Of a DNA stretch of 64,000 nt, positions 8,279 through 17,330 are shown piece by piece (position 1 is the first letter of the stretch; each line of letters begins with the position of its first letter). Both the position numbers and the translations under genes were made by a program. Under the pieces are notes generated by a model, which was not told the origin of the DNA, searched no databases, and saw nothing but the letters and a program-made list of their open reading frames with translations. This DNA is from GCA-2748575 sp965222725 (GTDB taxonomy: Bacteria > Pseudomonadota > Gammaproteobacteria > Pseudomonadales > Ketobacteraceae), in assembly GCA_965222725.1 (NCBI GenBank), contig OZ244969.1, forward strand, positions 4,340,001 to 4,404,000. Reading direction: 5' to 3'.

Positions 8279-9610
8279 TCAACGGTCCCGGCTGGGCTGG
8301 TATTTTTCCCTGAGCTTTTCCCTGTTGTCCTTTTTCTCGGGTTCCGGCTCTACATATTTGGATGCTTCGAACTGACCGTTGCGGATGGCAAACACCCTTG
8401 TTGCCTGCCCCTCACCGCTCACCAGCCGGGTCGCGTTGAAACTGCCTTCGATTACCCCCTTGGAATCAGAGGTAATCTCCAACGTCATACGCTCCCCTTC
8501 TTTCAGGCCGATGGCTTCATTCTTGCCTATGGCAGCAAGGAACTTGCCTTCTGGTAATTCATAGGTGCCCGGGCCCGTATAATCATCAATCACAAAGGTA
8601 ACCGTCTGCCCCGGGGTTTGACTGCGAATACGCAGCTGGGTAGCGAGCATGGCTTCAATGGTATCCCAGTACACTTCCTCATGGGTGAGCCAACGCCTTT
8701 GTTTGGTGTAGTGATCTTCAAAAACAAAACCGATACCACCATCAAATTCATAGGTGGGCTGGTTCTTTTCAAAATAGGCGACCGCCCTTTCGAGCATTTT
8801 CGGATTCATAATACGGCGGCCACGATCAAACAGGCATACGGATACGTCTCCGTTGCGGGGAGCACATTCGCCCACGCCGTGTTTTTCGCCTTTGGAAAAA
8901 GTTCCGGTATAGGAATCACCGTTGGATTCCACCTGGGTGCCCCGCCCATGGGGCTTGTTGAAAGCATAATCACCGATATAACGCTGGCCGCTTTTGGACA
9001 CATACATACCGCGTCCATGACGCTTGCCCAGTTTCCAGTCACCTTCGTAACGGGAGCCGCTGCGGTACTGCAGCACCCCTTTGCCATGCCGCAAACCATT
9101 GGCCCAGCGACCTTCATACACATTGCCGTTCTTGTATTGCATGGCACCCTGACCGTGAGGCTTGCCCTTGCGCCACAGGCCTCGGTAGACGTCGCCGTTT
9201 ACGTAGTAATACACACCCTGGCCATGAAACACGCCATTCTCAAAGGTGCCTACATACTCATCACCGCTTTTGGAAATATAACGGCCCTGGCCATGGGGCT
9301 CGTCGCGATAGTTCCATCGACCGGTATAGGTGGCACCGTCTTTAAGGTTGTAGGTAATCTCAGGGTCGCGAAGCTGCTTGCGTTGCTTTGCTTGAGGCGC
9401 AGAGCTGGAAGACGCAGCCGTGTTCTGTGTATCTTCAGCTATCGGTGACACAGAAATACTCTGGGATTTGATGGTGCCACTGGACGCGACACTCATGTTC
9501 GCTTCCCTGGTGGCATCCAGGGTCGTTTCGCTGGCCAGCGCCGTGCCGGAGAAAACCGAGAAAGAGAAAACTGCTGAAGTCAGAAAGACCAGATCATTTG
9601 GCTTGAGCAT
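8279..9610 (-). CDS. Exported MORN-repeat protein
   Basis: 443-residue protein with a signal peptide (MLKPNDLVFLTSAVFSFSVF, cleavage after GTALA near residue 26). A low-complexity linker is followed by about eight consecutive MORN repeats (roughly residues 90-275) of the pattern YxGxWxxGxxHGxG, for example YEGRWANGLRHGKG and YEGDWKLGKRHGRG. The C-terminal 160 residues contain no domain I recognise and end in a charged tail (EPEPEKKDNREKLREKYQ). MORN repeats form a rigid beta sheet used for lipid or protein binding; periplasmic or surface bacterial examples are poorly studied. A good sigma-70 promoter lies at 9643-9671. It seems monocistronic, and no neighbour explains it. Function unknown. 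Confidence 0.9.
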   Translation of the reverse strand: MLKPNDLVFLTSAVFSFSVFSGTALASETTLDATREANMSVASSGTIKSQSISVSPIAEDTQNTAASSSSAPQAKQRKQLRDPEITYNLKDGATYTGRWNYRDEPHGQGRYISKSGDEYVGTFENGVFHGQGVYYYVNGDVYRGLWRKGKPHGQGAMQYKNGNVYEGRWANGLRHGKGVLQYRSGSRYEGDWKLGKRHGRGMYVSKSGQRYIGDYAFNKPHGRGTQVESNGDSYTGTFSKGEKHGVGECAPRNGDVSVCLFDRGRRIMNPKMLERAVAYFEKNQPTYEFDGGIGFVFEDHYTKQRRWLTHEEVYWDTIEAMLATQLRIRSQTPGQTVTFVIDDYTGPGTYELPEGKFLAAIGKNEAIGLKEGERMTLEITSDSKGVIEGSFNATRLVSGEGQATRVFAIRNGQFEASKYVEPEPEKKDNREKLREKYQPSRDR

Positions 9611-9642
9611 AGTATTCCGTAATCCGAAGTCCCAAGCGCGCC

Positions 9643-9671
9643 ATTATAGACACGGCTCAGATTTTTGTTTA
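9643..9671 (-). promoter_or_regulatory. Sigma-70 promoter of the MORN-repeat gene
   Basis: On the minus strand a perfect TATAAT (9643-9648) lies 17 bp downstream of TAAACA (9666-9671, four of six matches to TTGACA). It sits 32 bp before the start codon in an AT-rich 204-bp gap, the right place for the MORN gene. Confidence 0.55.
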
Positions 9672-9814
9672 ATTATTTAGTTTATCTTGTTGTTTTTATT
9701 AGTATTGGGTCGCATAAACGAAAGATTTATAGCGCACTAAGTACAAAATTTAACCGCAACGATTGGATTATGCAACCTTTAGGTCTATCGAATTCGTTTA
9801 GCCGTACGATTAAT

Positions 9815-11098
9815 TTACACCGGCGGATTCTGACCAGGCTTCCAGTTAAAGTCCACGTTATAGCGTTTCATAAAGCCACCGATACTGATGATAACTCTCG
9901 CCATGGCGATAAAGGAATCCGGTATCTTGACCCGGTCCTTGCGCAGCTTTTCCAGTATCTCAGTGAGCCGGTCGGATACGCTTTTCTCACGACGATTATC
10001 AGAAACAAAATACGCGGAAATTTCCGAGAAGATTTCCTGCCGTTCACACTGGAAACCGGCACCCACAAACAACTCCCCCAACTGGCTGAGATCATCAGAC
10101 ATCAGTGCCATGAGCAAGGCGCCGTAGTGACCCGCTTCTTCCCGGGTCAGTGTGGCGAGTGCGCCGTAATCCAGGATGGCAACAGATTCATCCTCACACA
10201 CCAGGAAATTTCCGGGATGAGGATCCGCATGGTAAATACCAAACTGGGTTACCTGCTGAATAAAGCTGTAGAGTAATTTGGTGAGTATGGCCGACGCCCT
10301 GTCCGGATTTTTTTCAATGTATTCCGTCATCCGTATACCGTCGATCCATTCAGTGACGAGAATCTTTTCATCACTCAACTGCCCATACAGATCAGGAATA
10401 CGGATTCCCGGGACATGGGGGTGTTCGCTGAACACACTGAGGTTTTTTGCTTCGGTGCGAAAATCCAGCTCTTCCAGCGTCAGCTCAATCAGCTGATCAA
10501 TGACCTGTTTGAGATCCACTTCTTTAATCAGCGGTGATAACACGCCGGCCAGCGAACGGAACACCAGCGAATCCTGTTCGAACAGTTCTTTCACCTGAGG
10601 TAACTGGAATTTTACCGCCACTTCGGTGCCGTCTTGCAGGGTGGCTTTATGCACTTGTGCGACCGATGCGGTTGCCTTGGGCACCACGTTGAATGCGATA
10701 AAATTTCTGTCCCAGTCTTCTCCCCAGCTTTCCAGAATCATGGCATGCAGGCTTTCGAAACTGACTGGCTTGGCGTTGTTCTGCAGTGTTTGCAATTCGA
10801 TGATGTATTCAATGGGGAGGATGTCGGGGCGGCAGCTCAGAAACTGTCCAAACTTGACCCAGATGGCGCCGTTGCCCTTGCAGAGTTCCGAGATTTTTTT
10901 TGCGGCTTTTTCGTGGGCCTCGATCAGCAGCTTTTCAGCATCCTGCCTGGGAAGAATCCTGGCCCGCTTGCGATGTTTGCGATAGATCTGCTCAATGGCC
11001 ATGGCGGTTTTTGTGACACCGATATAGCGTTCACGGCCATCGACAATAAGCGTTTTTGCGATAGAAAAATTGGTCTTGAAGGCTTCCAGCGTGCTCAT
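9815..11098 (-). CDS. ABC1/AarF (UbiB-type) atypical kinase-like protein
   Basis: 427-residue member of the ABC1 protein-kinase-like family. The family signature KxGQ appears as WVKFGQFLSCRPDILP, the modified nucleotide loop as PKATASVAQVHKA, the ATP-binding lysine in EVAVKFQ, and the catalytic/metal segment as HADPHPGNF followed by AILDYGALA (the LDFG variant). Members are ATPases or kinases needed for ubiquinone biosynthesis (UbiB/Coq8) or lipid handling. This one is shorter than enteric UbiB and lacks its C-terminal membrane helices, so it is probably a paralogue rather than the ubiquinone-operon protein. It lies 140 bp downstream of a PilZ gene on the same strand and seems independent of the T2SS cluster. 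Family firm, role inferred. Confidence 0.88.
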   Translation of the reverse strand: MSTLEAFKTNFSIAKTLIVDGRERYIGVTKTAMAIEQIYRKHRKRARILPRQDAEKLLIEAHEKAAKKISELCKGNGAIWVKFGQFLSCRPDILPIEYIIELQTLQNNAKPVSFESLHAMILESWGEDWDRNFIAFNVVPKATASVAQVHKATLQDGTEVAVKFQLPQVKELFEQDSLVFRSLAGVLSPLIKEVDLKQVIDQLIELTLEELDFRTEAKNLSVFSEHPHVPGIRIPDLYGQLSDEKILVTEWIDGIRMTEYIEKNPDRASAILTKLLYSFIQQVTQFGIYHADPHPGNFLVCEDESVAILDYGALATLTREEAGHYGALLMALMSDDLSQLGELFVGAGFQCERQEIFSEISAYFVSDNRREKSVSDRLTEILEKLRKDRVKIPDSFIAMARVIISIGGFMKRYNVDFNWKPGQNPPV

Positions 11099-11238
11099 TA
11101 AATACTGCTAGCCCCCTGTTAATGATTGAGCTGGTGCATGGCTTGGGCACTATAACCAAAGGCCCGGGGGATGACTATGTCTTTTTGGGGCAAGTTGTAA
11201 GCATATCTTTCCCTGCTGTTTCCCTGCTTGGGACACGC

Positions 11239-11598
11239 TTACTCTTTAAAAAGGCAGTCATCCACCAGTTTGTCTACGGCTTCCAGGAATTTGTTGGTGG
11301 GATCAATCAGCTCAAAGCCGGTATCGTAAAAATCCTGATTGGCATCGTTCTGACACCAGCGACTTTCCGCTTCGAACTCCACTTCACGGCTACCGGAGAT
11401 GGTTTCCGGTAAAACCATTTTCAAATGAAAACGTTTATTGGTTTCTATTGGCTTGTCGCTTACCAGCATGATACCGCGGGTACTGATATCCACCAGATTA
11501 CCTATCATCTGATCATCCTGCTTGCTGAAGACACGCAAGTAGTAAATCAGATGGCGGCGGGCAACTTTTCGCTGGTTGGTGGCGCTTTCTGTATCCAT
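11239..11598 (-). CDS. PilZ domain protein, probable c-di-GMP receptor
   Basis: 119-residue single-domain PilZ protein. The c-di-GMP binding residues are visible: an arginine pair in KVARRHLIYYLRVF near residue 10 and the DISTRG motif (consensus D/NxSxxG) near residue 42, followed by the beta-barrel strands HLKMVLPE and EVEFEAESRWCQ. It has no other domain and no membrane segment, so it should act as a cytoplasmic adaptor responding to c-di-GMP. It lies 88 bp downstream of gspB on the same strand and may be read with the secretion cluster. That would link c-di-GMP to type II secretion, but this is only a positional inference. Confidence 0.9.
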   Translation of the reverse strand: MDTESATNQRKVARRHLIYYLRVFSKQDDQMIGNLVDISTRGIMLVSDKPIETNKRFHLKMVLPETISGSREVEFEAESRWCQNDANQDFYDTGFELIDPTNKFLEAVDKLVDDCLFKE

Positions 11599-11686
11599 AG
11601 AGGCTCCGGAATGTATTCTCTATTAACTATAGAACATCCTGAAACCCTGTCTAAGGAATTCAATATTGCCAATCACCAAGGCTCGA

Positions 11687-12436
11687 CTAGTTCACCCATT
11701 GCCCAAGCACATCCACCTCAAACAGGGTGCCGTCCATACTGAGCACGACGCCTTTATCGGTGATCTCGCGCACTTGTATCGTGTCGTTGAGGTACTGGCC
11801 TTCTTTGAGGCGCCGACCATTGATGATGATGCTGCGAAATCTGGGTTCGCTGGAGTACATATGAGAGGAAAAGCTCATATCCGGCACCCGTTGCTGTACG
11901 TCCATCGGCAGTTCCTGCAGTTGCGGCAGGTAGGAAGTACGGGGGCCACCGCTGGGCCGTATCACTTCAGGCTCGGGTTCCGGAGCAGGCACTGTCTGGC
12001 TGCGTGGGCGGATAATTTCCGGTTCCGGTTGAGGATCGCTGGCCAGGCGCTGATTGCCTGGTTCTGCAGTCACCGACGCGGTTTTTGCTGGTTCCTTAAC
12101 CGGTGTTTTCGACGGTTCCCGGGGTTTAATCGTCGGAGGGATGGCTGGAGCCACTGTGACGGTATCAGCTGCCTGGCGGGCGGTCGCGCTCATCGCGGGT
12201 GTAGCACGATCGCCACTCTGCCGGGCCTGTTCGGACCCGGATTCAGAGGTTTTCCAGGGCGCCCAAACCACCAATATCACCAGATTAACGGCAATAAGCG
12301 CGACGGCAACTGCGGGCCAGAGCCAGGTTTTATTGCCCTCTTCTCCGGAATTCGCCTCAAAGCGGTTGATTTCAGGCACTTCTCCCCGGCGCCGCTCCTG
12401 TTCGGATTTTTTCAGTGCCTCCAGGATATAAGACAT
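11687..12436 (-). CDS. gspB: General secretion pathway protein B
   Basis: 249-residue inner-membrane protein of the GspB/ExeB type. The short cytoplasmic N-terminus MSYILEALKKSEQERRRGEV is the family hallmark. One transmembrane helix follows (about residues 37-57, WLWPAVAVALIAVNLVILVVW), then a long proline- and alanine-rich periplasmic linker, then a C-terminal T2SSB domain (about 165-249, DMSFSSHMYSSEPRFRSI and GTLFEVDVLGQW). With ExeA it forms the complex that remodels peptidoglycan so that the GspD secretin can assemble. It begins 2 bp after the exeA stop. It is the last T2SS gene of the run; a PilZ gene follows. Confidence 0.92.
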   Translation of the reverse strand: MSYILEALKKSEQERRRGEVPEINRFEANSGEEGNKTWLWPAVAVALIAVNLVILVVWAPWKTSESGSEQARQSGDRATPAMSATARQAADTVTVAPAIPPTIKPREPSKTPVKEPAKTASVTAEPGNQRLASDPQPEPEIIRPRSQTVPAPEPEPEVIRPSGGPRTSYLPQLQELPMDVQQRVPDMSFSSHMYSSEPRFRSIIINGRRLKEGQYLNDTIQVREITDKGVVLSMDGTLFEVDVLGQWVN

Positions 12437-12438
12437 GC

Positions 12439-14286
12439 CTACAGCCTCTCCTGCCCGGAATTGACCAGCAATGGAATTTCGGTATCCGTGTATTTGGAGA
12501 GCTGAATCAGGGTGTTAATACCGACGATTCCGTCGGCTTGCTCACCCACATCCCGCTGGAATTTTTTTACTCGCTCCACTAGGGAGTCGTCATAATAGGA
12601 GCGGCCTGGTACAGGATCGGGAACGCCTTCGTAGCGGTCCAGCTGCATGCTGACCCATTTGGTCATGGGGCCAATGGTGCCTGGCTGCAGAGGGCCTTTG
12701 TAGTCCGGCGGCACTTTCCACAGCATAACAAAGTGGCCACGCCAGATTTGATCAATTTCATCGATCGGGATATCGAGCTGATTCTCCCCCACGATAAAAC
12801 TGGCGGCATCGTCGCCGATTGTGCGGAGAAAGGCGTAGTATTTCTCGCCATTTTCAGAAAAGAAGGTCAGCACCGCCGGAAGCCCCATGTGCCGCAAAGA
12901 CCCCAGGCTTCCTATCTTGTTGAGGCAGGCCAGCTCGTAACGCTGGGCATGTTTGCAGGCCAGTCCGTCCCGGGCCACGTCATAATCAACGCCCCAGGAG
13001 GCCAGCAGGGCCGAATAGGCCTCTTCTTCCGAAAGGTCCTCACTGAAATGTTCGAACAGCTCATCCACCTTGAAGCCGGCGGGCGGTATTGCCGCATTAG
13101 TCTGCTCTGACTCCACCTGAACAAGGTCTTCTGACGGCCCGGCGGCGGTCGCCAACCCGTTCACTGACTCTTCCAGCTCAGCGGCCGGTTCCGGTTTTTT
13201 CTGGCTGGCCAGGGTGCCGGTTGTCGGCTTGCTGTCGCTGAAGGATTTTGGTGGCGGAGGCGGTAGTCCTGCCGGGGGGCGGCTGATTGCCTCCGGCGCT
13301 GCCGGTTCAGCAGAGGATACCTGTACCTGCTGCTGGCCAATCAGGGAAGCACTGAACCAGACGCCAATGCCGGCGCTGAGTCCACAGATCATGGCCAGGC
13401 CAACGGCACCGGCAATCTTTTCTTTGGGCAGACGCTTCCACCAGTCACGAAACTCCACATCCACCAGCTGATGCTTGCCCAGCACTTCTTCGGCAGCACT
13501 TTTCAGTGTCCGGGTATCCACAAAACGCTGGGATTTGGTGTAAGCCCCCAGCATAGCGCGATCACATACCAGATTGATGATCCGCGGGATGCCCTTGGTG
13601 ACCTGATAAAGCGATTTCAGGGTTTTACGGGGGAAAATCGCCCGTGGGTCTGCTGCGCCCGCCACTGCCAGGCGGTGCATGATATAAGGCTCCACTTCCT
13701 CCAGCTTCAGGGCATCCAGGTGGAAGCGCGCTGTAACCCGCTGGGCCAGCTGGCGCAGTTCCTTGCGCTGGAACATTTCCTGAAGCTCGGGCTGCCCCAG
13801 CAATACAATTTGCAGCAGCTTCTTTTCGTGGGTTTCCAGGTTGGTGAGCAGGCGCAACTGTTCCAGTACTTCCGGGGCCAGGTTCTGGGCTTCGTCGATA
13901 ATCAGAACCGTGTGCCGCCCCTTGGCGTGGGAGCTGAGCAGGCGCTCATTGATAAAATCCACGTAATCCTTGATGGTCATGCTGTCGCCGATGTAGGCAA
14001 TGGACAGTTCATCACAGATGGTGGCGAGCAGCTCATCAGAACTGAGCTTGGGATTCAGAATAAAGGCGACGTCGGTGTTTTCCGGAATCTGCTCCAGAAA
14101 ACAACGGCAGATGGTGGTTTTACCGGTTCCGACTTCGCCGGTCAGCAGCACAAAGCCGCCTTCGCGGCCCACGCCATAAACAAGATGAGCAAGCGCTTCG
14201 TTGTGCTGCTTGCTCATGTAGAGGTAATGGGGATTGGGCGCTATGGAAAACGGCGTTTCCTTCAGCCCGAAAAAGGATTCGTACAT
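12439..14286 (-). CDS. exeA: ExeA/GspA ATPase with peptidoglycan-binding domain
   Basis: 615-residue AAA+ ATPase of the type II secretion system. It starts with the family segment MYESFFGLKETPFSIAPNPH. Walker A is GEVGTGKT (50-57) and Walker B is TVLIIDEAQ (126-134). A transmembrane helix lies at about 291-317, followed by a proline-rich periplasmic linker. A cysteine-protease-like (C39-type) fold region follows at about 410-530, and the C-terminal peptidoglycan-binding repeat spans about 540-605 (YDDSLVERVKKFQRD and GIVGINTLIQL). It works with GspB to open the cell wall for secretin assembly. It resembles the exosortase-associated ATPase family, but the peptidoglycan-binding tail and the adjacent gspB identify it as ExeA. 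It lies 15 bp after gspM. Confidence 0.93.
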   Translation of the reverse strand: MYESFFGLKETPFSIAPNPHYLYMSKQHNEALAHLVYGVGREGGFVLLTGEVGTGKTTICRCFLEQIPENTDVAFILNPKLSSDELLATICDELSIAYIGDSMTIKDYVDFINERLLSSHAKGRHTVLIIDEAQNLAPEVLEQLRLLTNLETHEKKLLQIVLLGQPELQEMFQRKELRQLAQRVTARFHLDALKLEEVEPYIMHRLAVAGAADPRAIFPRKTLKSLYQVTKGIPRIINLVCDRAMLGAYTKSQRFVDTRTLKSAAEEVLGKHQLVDVEFRDWWKRLPKEKIAGAVGLAMICGLSAGIGVWFSASLIGQQQVQVSSAEPAAPEAISRPPAGLPPPPPKSFSDSKPTTGTLASQKKPEPAAELEESVNGLATAAGPSEDLVQVESEQTNAAIPPAGFKVDELFEHFSEDLSEEEAYSALLASWGVDYDVARDGLACKHAQRYELACLNKIGSLGSLRHMGLPAVLTFFSENGEKYYAFLRTIGDDAASFIVGENQLDIPIDEIDQIWRGHFVMLWKVPPDYKGPLQPGTIGPMTKWVSMQLDRYEGVPDPVPGRSYYDDSLVERVKKFQRDVGEQADGIVGINTLIQLSKYTDTEIPLLVNSGQERL

Positions 14287-14301
14287 ATAAGCGCTGCTGA
14301 C

Positions 14302-14823
14302 CTAGTTCTTCAATACGATTTTGGCGCTGACGATTCCCGGATCATTTTCTGCGTCCAGTGACACGCTGGCGACAGTGATTCCGTTCTGGGATTCCAGTTG
14401 ATGCAGCCAGCGCACCATATTGTTGAAGGACTCATCTTCCAGCCAGACACGCAGTTTGTCTTTACCCTCGGGCTCATAGCGCTGCAGCGTTATCTGAAAT
14501 CGGCTGGCCGCGCTGTTGACATCACCCAGAATGTTCTGGCTTCTGCCACTGCTGCCCCCTGCTCCAGATTTGGCCGCTGCCAGAGCCTGCTCTTCGTTGG
14601 CCTGCATCCATAACAATAATGACTGTTTGGCTTCCAGCTTTTTGCTGGCCGAAGATACGCTACTCTGGGCCGGGAACATCAGCACCAGATACACCAGCGC
14701 AATAATCAGAACAACACCCAGCGCGGTAATCAGGTTCTGCTCCCGGGGCGCGAGGCCATAATAGGCACGCTTTACTTCCCGCAGCTTGTCATTCAGCCCA
14801 CCGAATGCATTGGATTCACTCAT
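14302..14823 (-). CDS. gspM: Type II secretion system protein GspM
   Basis: 173-residue inner-membrane protein with a short cytoplasmic N-terminus (LREVKRAYYGLAPREQNLI), one transmembrane helix (about residues 33-52, ALGVVLIIALVYLVLMF) and a periplasmic ferredoxin-like domain with the segment FNNMVRWLHQLESQNGI. GspM binds GspL and with it anchors the GspE ATPase to the inner-membrane platform. Its start overlaps the gspL stop by one base (TGATG), showing translational coupling. Size and position after gspL are exactly as in other gsp operons. A separate gspN does not follow; exeA comes directly after it. Confidence 0.92.
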   Translation of the reverse strand: MSESNAFGGLNDKLREVKRAYYGLAPREQNLITALGVVLIIALVYLVLMFPAQSSVSSASKKLEAKQSLLLWMQANEEQALAAAKSGAGGSSGRSQNILGDVNSAASRFQITLQRYEPEGKDKLRVWLEDESFNNMVRWLHQLESQNGITVASVSLDAENDPGIVSAKIVLKN

Positions 14824-16184
14824 CAGCCGGCACTCCTGATATTCATACGCGCTTTCATCTGATCACCGTCCTGGCTGGCCCGCGCGATTTCCACCGCCAG
14901 CGACATGGATTCCAGTTTGGCCTTGAGGGCATCCAGATCGGTAAAGCCACCGGCCAGAAAATCGATCTTCAGATCCCCCTGGGTTTCGTCATAGGTAATT
15001 CGCAATGGACTCAACCGTGGTTTGTCCGCGCCGCGGTTCATTTCGTTAAGCTTCTCGCCCACCATGGCCAGCAGGGTAAGAAAACCCTCGCTGCCGCCCT
15101 GACTGGCGGCGTTTTCCAGCTTGTCGGTCATCTGCTTGCGGATATCCACTATGCGGCGGTCCTGCGGAAAATAGCGTTTGTAGAGGGCTTCCGCCTGGTT
15201 GGCAACCTGGTCGGTTTTTTCTTCCAGCTTCCAGGCATGGGTATACTGGAAACCTACAAACAGAGCGACAAAAACCCCGGCCAGGGCTGTCATTGGCTTC
15301 CATTTAATCAACGATGGACGCCGTTTGGAAATGGGTTTGTACGAGCCCTGTAACAGGTTGATGGGCTCAGAAGCAAGATTGGGCAGTACCGATTCACACA
15401 GGTAACTGAAGCTGGTCTGCTCGATGTGCTCAATCTCGAATTCGGTGGTGAGATCAGCAATGTGGCTGGTGAACTGGGTTTTGAGCCAGTTTTCCAGGTT
15501 GCCGGAGGTAAAATCGCTGCCGACGGTAACGGTAATCTTTTCCGGGGCTGCCAGGTCCTCCACAAACAAGGCATTCAGCAGCACTGGCAGCGCATCCAGC
15601 TCAATGGTCAGTGGGCTCTGGTTATCCACCCGTACCAGCAGGCAGCGGCCATCGGTAAGAAAATGCCAGCTGTTTTCCTGAGGGGGTAAACAGTACATGT
15701 CCGCAATCACATGATGCACCTGCAATCCCGCCTCAGCGAAATGGTCAATCATGTTGGTGATATAGGACTTCTGACAGAGAATGACCGGCAATTCACCGGC
15801 CTTGCCCCGGGTGCCCGCCGCGATATGGAGGCTGTCCACGTCCTGAGCCACCATATCTTCCAGCATAAACGGCAGGGCCTGGGCAATATGCTTGGCCTGT
15901 TTGGAAGGAATATTGACCTGCATAGACACCAGGTTTACCCCTTCCAGCATAACCACCAGCGGCAGATCGAAAAAGTCACCGCGAAAATCCTGAACCCAAG
16001 TGACCAGATCCTGCAAGGTGCCCTGAAACGCATCTTCCTGCTCGCCGCGCACATAGTACAAGGCACTCAGGGAGCCCTGCATCGCCTGACTATGGGCGGT
16101 ATCGGAGCCGTCGGTATCACCCTCCGCCAGAGGCTGAAACCAGTTTCTTTCATTCTTCAGCTTAATGAACAGCGCTTCTTTCAC
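14823..16184 (-). CDS. gspL: Type II secretion system protein GspL
   Basis: 453-residue bitopic protein. The cytoplasmic actin-like domain (about residues 1-290) binds GspE; LVVMLEGVNLVSMQVNIPSK and LPFMLEDMVAQDVDSLHIA are the conserved family blocks. A transmembrane helix lies at about 300-318 (MTALAGVFVALFVGFQY), and the periplasmic ferredoxin-like domain ends in the segment DLKIDFLAGGFTDLDALK. The start is GTG at 16184 with AAGGG about 10 bp upstream. It is separated from gspK by 147 bp, the largest gap within the cluster, so a secondary promoter or processing site is possible there. Overlap of one base with gspM supports coupling. Confidence 0.93.
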   Translation of the reverse strand: MKEALFIKLKNERNWFQPLAEGDTDGSDTAHSQAMQGSLSALYYVRGEQEDAFQGTLQDLVTWVQDFRGDFFDLPLVVMLEGVNLVSMQVNIPSKQAKHIAQALPFMLEDMVAQDVDSLHIAAGTRGKAGELPVILCQKSYITNMIDHFAEAGLQVHHVIADMYCLPPQENSWHFLTDGRCLLVRVDNQSPLTIELDALPVLLNALFVEDLAAPEKITVTVGSDFTSGNLENWLKTQFTSHIADLTTEFEIEHIEQTSFSYLCESVLPNLASEPINLLQGSYKPISKRRPSLIKWKPMTALAGVFVALFVGFQYTHAWKLEEKTDQVANQAEALYKRYFPQDRRIVDIRKQMTDKLENAASQGGSEGFLTLLAMVGEKLNEMNRGADKPRLSPLRITYDETQGDLKIDFLAGGFTDLDALKAKLESMSLAVEIARASQDGDQMKARMNIRSAG

Positions 16185-16331
16185 TCACTAACCCTTTTCA
16201 ATATGCTCGCTACGTCTTCGAGTTCTATCTGCGTCCGCAAACTTGTTATTTTTCTGTAGTTTAATCGATAGTGTAATCGATGGTCCTGACCAAGTCCTGA
16301 ACTAATTCCGGAACTAATTCCAGTGTTAAGT
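16185..16331. other. Gap inside the gsp cluster with short direct repeats
   Basis: This 147-bp stretch between gspK and gspL is the only sizeable break in the otherwise tightly packed cluster. It carries short direct repeats: TAATCGAT occurs twice (16262-16281 region), and GAACTAATTCC occurs twice close together near 16297-16321. No convincing promoter, terminator or small gene is visible. Confidence 0.4.
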
Positions 16332-17330
16332 TTAGACCTTACTGTACGGATCTACCTGCCGCCGGTAAATGACTTTGACGTCGATATTACTATCTTGGTC
16401 CTGTCTTCGGTAGAGAATGGACCGCACTTTGATAATTTTGCCGTCTACGACGGATTTCGCCTCCAGCTCGTAGAATTCAGAATGGATAGCCGTTCCCATG
16501 GGAAAGCTGTTATTGCAACCCTCCTTTTCCTGCAATTTTAAGGCGGCATCCAGTTCCTCATAGCCCTTCTGGGGCATCTGCGTACGAATGGCACCGGCAT
16601 CCAGACAATCGATACTGGCCAGCACCTCATCCGGTGCGGCGTTGAGGTTCAGGCTGGTGCCCACCGGCAACGCGGTAACGAAGGGCGCCAGAATCTCCAC
16701 TTCAGAAGGCTTTAGTGCCGGGATCAGGTACAACTCACTCACATCCATAAAAATCCGGCCTGCTGCCCGGCGTGGTGGCTCTTCCAGCATCAGTTCCTGG
16801 TCATCCTTTCCGTCGGGAAAAGTAGGCTCGCTGTTTTCATCGAGGTAATCAATTATTTGTTCGATTGCGGCGGATGATGGATTGTCTTTGGGGATTTTCA
16901 GCTGAGCCATCAAGCTGGCCAGATATGCCTTTATCTTGTTACGGTCATCTTCATTCGATGTCCGCAGCCAGTTCAGGTTAAAACGCCCCTGCAGATCCAC
17001 CAGCTGCCCTTCAATAGTGCCACCGTCAACAATCTGGGCCAGCTTCATTCCCCAGTCTTCGCCGTTATGGTCCTTTTCCACCTTTTTGTCTTTATCTTTT
17101 TTAAGGTCTTCCCGCAGGGCAAACCGGGCAATTTCCTCTGCTCCCAGCACATATTCATAGGCCTGGGCCTGGGCAAAGACAGAGGCGCTGCGCTTAATAT
17201 CCACCTTCTGCCGATAGGTGATCTCGGTCGCCATATAGGCACCGATAGCAAACAGCAGCATCACCGTAATCAGGATGGTGCCTTGCTGATGCTTCAGGGA
17301 TTTAACACTTGGGTATAACCGCATTGGCAT
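16332..17330 (-). CDS. gspK: Type II secretion minor pseudopilin GspK
   Basis: 332-residue tip pseudopilin. The prepilin leader KSLKHQQG is followed by TILITVMLLFAIGAYMATE. As is normal for GspK, the usual glutamate at mature position 5 is missing. The large globular domain contains LVDLQGRFNLNWL, the helical insertion IEQIIDYLDENSEP and the conserved block LNLNAAPDEVLASID. GspK caps the pseudopilus with GspI and GspJ and fixes its length. Its reading frame starts 29 bp inside the end of gspJ, an overlap longer than usual; an ATG two codons further in hardly changes this. Gene order J-K-L is canonical. Confidence 0.94.
   Translation of the reverse strand: MPMRLYPSVKSLKHQQGTILITVMLLFAIGAYMATEITYRQKVDIKRSASVFAQAQAYEYVLGAEEIARFALREDLKKDKDKKVEKDHNGEDWGMKLAQIVDGGTIEGQLVDLQGRFNLNWLRTSNEDDRNKIKAYLASLMAQLKIPKDNPSSAAIEQIIDYLDENSEPTFPDGKDDQELMLEEPPRRAAGRIFMDVSELYLIPALKPSEVEILAPFVTALPVGTSLNLNAAPDEVLASIDCLDAGAIRTQMPQKGYEELDAALKLQEKEGCNNSFPMGTAIHSEFYELEAKSVVDGKIIKVRSILYRRQDQDSNIDVKVIYRRQVDPYSKV

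Noticed and set aside
8618..9448. Long antisense open frame (276 codons) across the MORN gene
   Set aside because: No ribosome-binding site, the peptide lacks any family pattern, and the opposite strand has a signal peptide and clear MORN repeats.
11666..12505. Plus-strand open frame of 279 codons over gspB
   Set aside because: gspB on the minus strand has the full family pattern and fits the operon; the plus peptide looks random.
12439..14286. ExeA considered as the exosortase-associated ATPase
   Set aside because: It has a peptidoglycan-binding C-terminus and gspB directly after it, with gspM before it.
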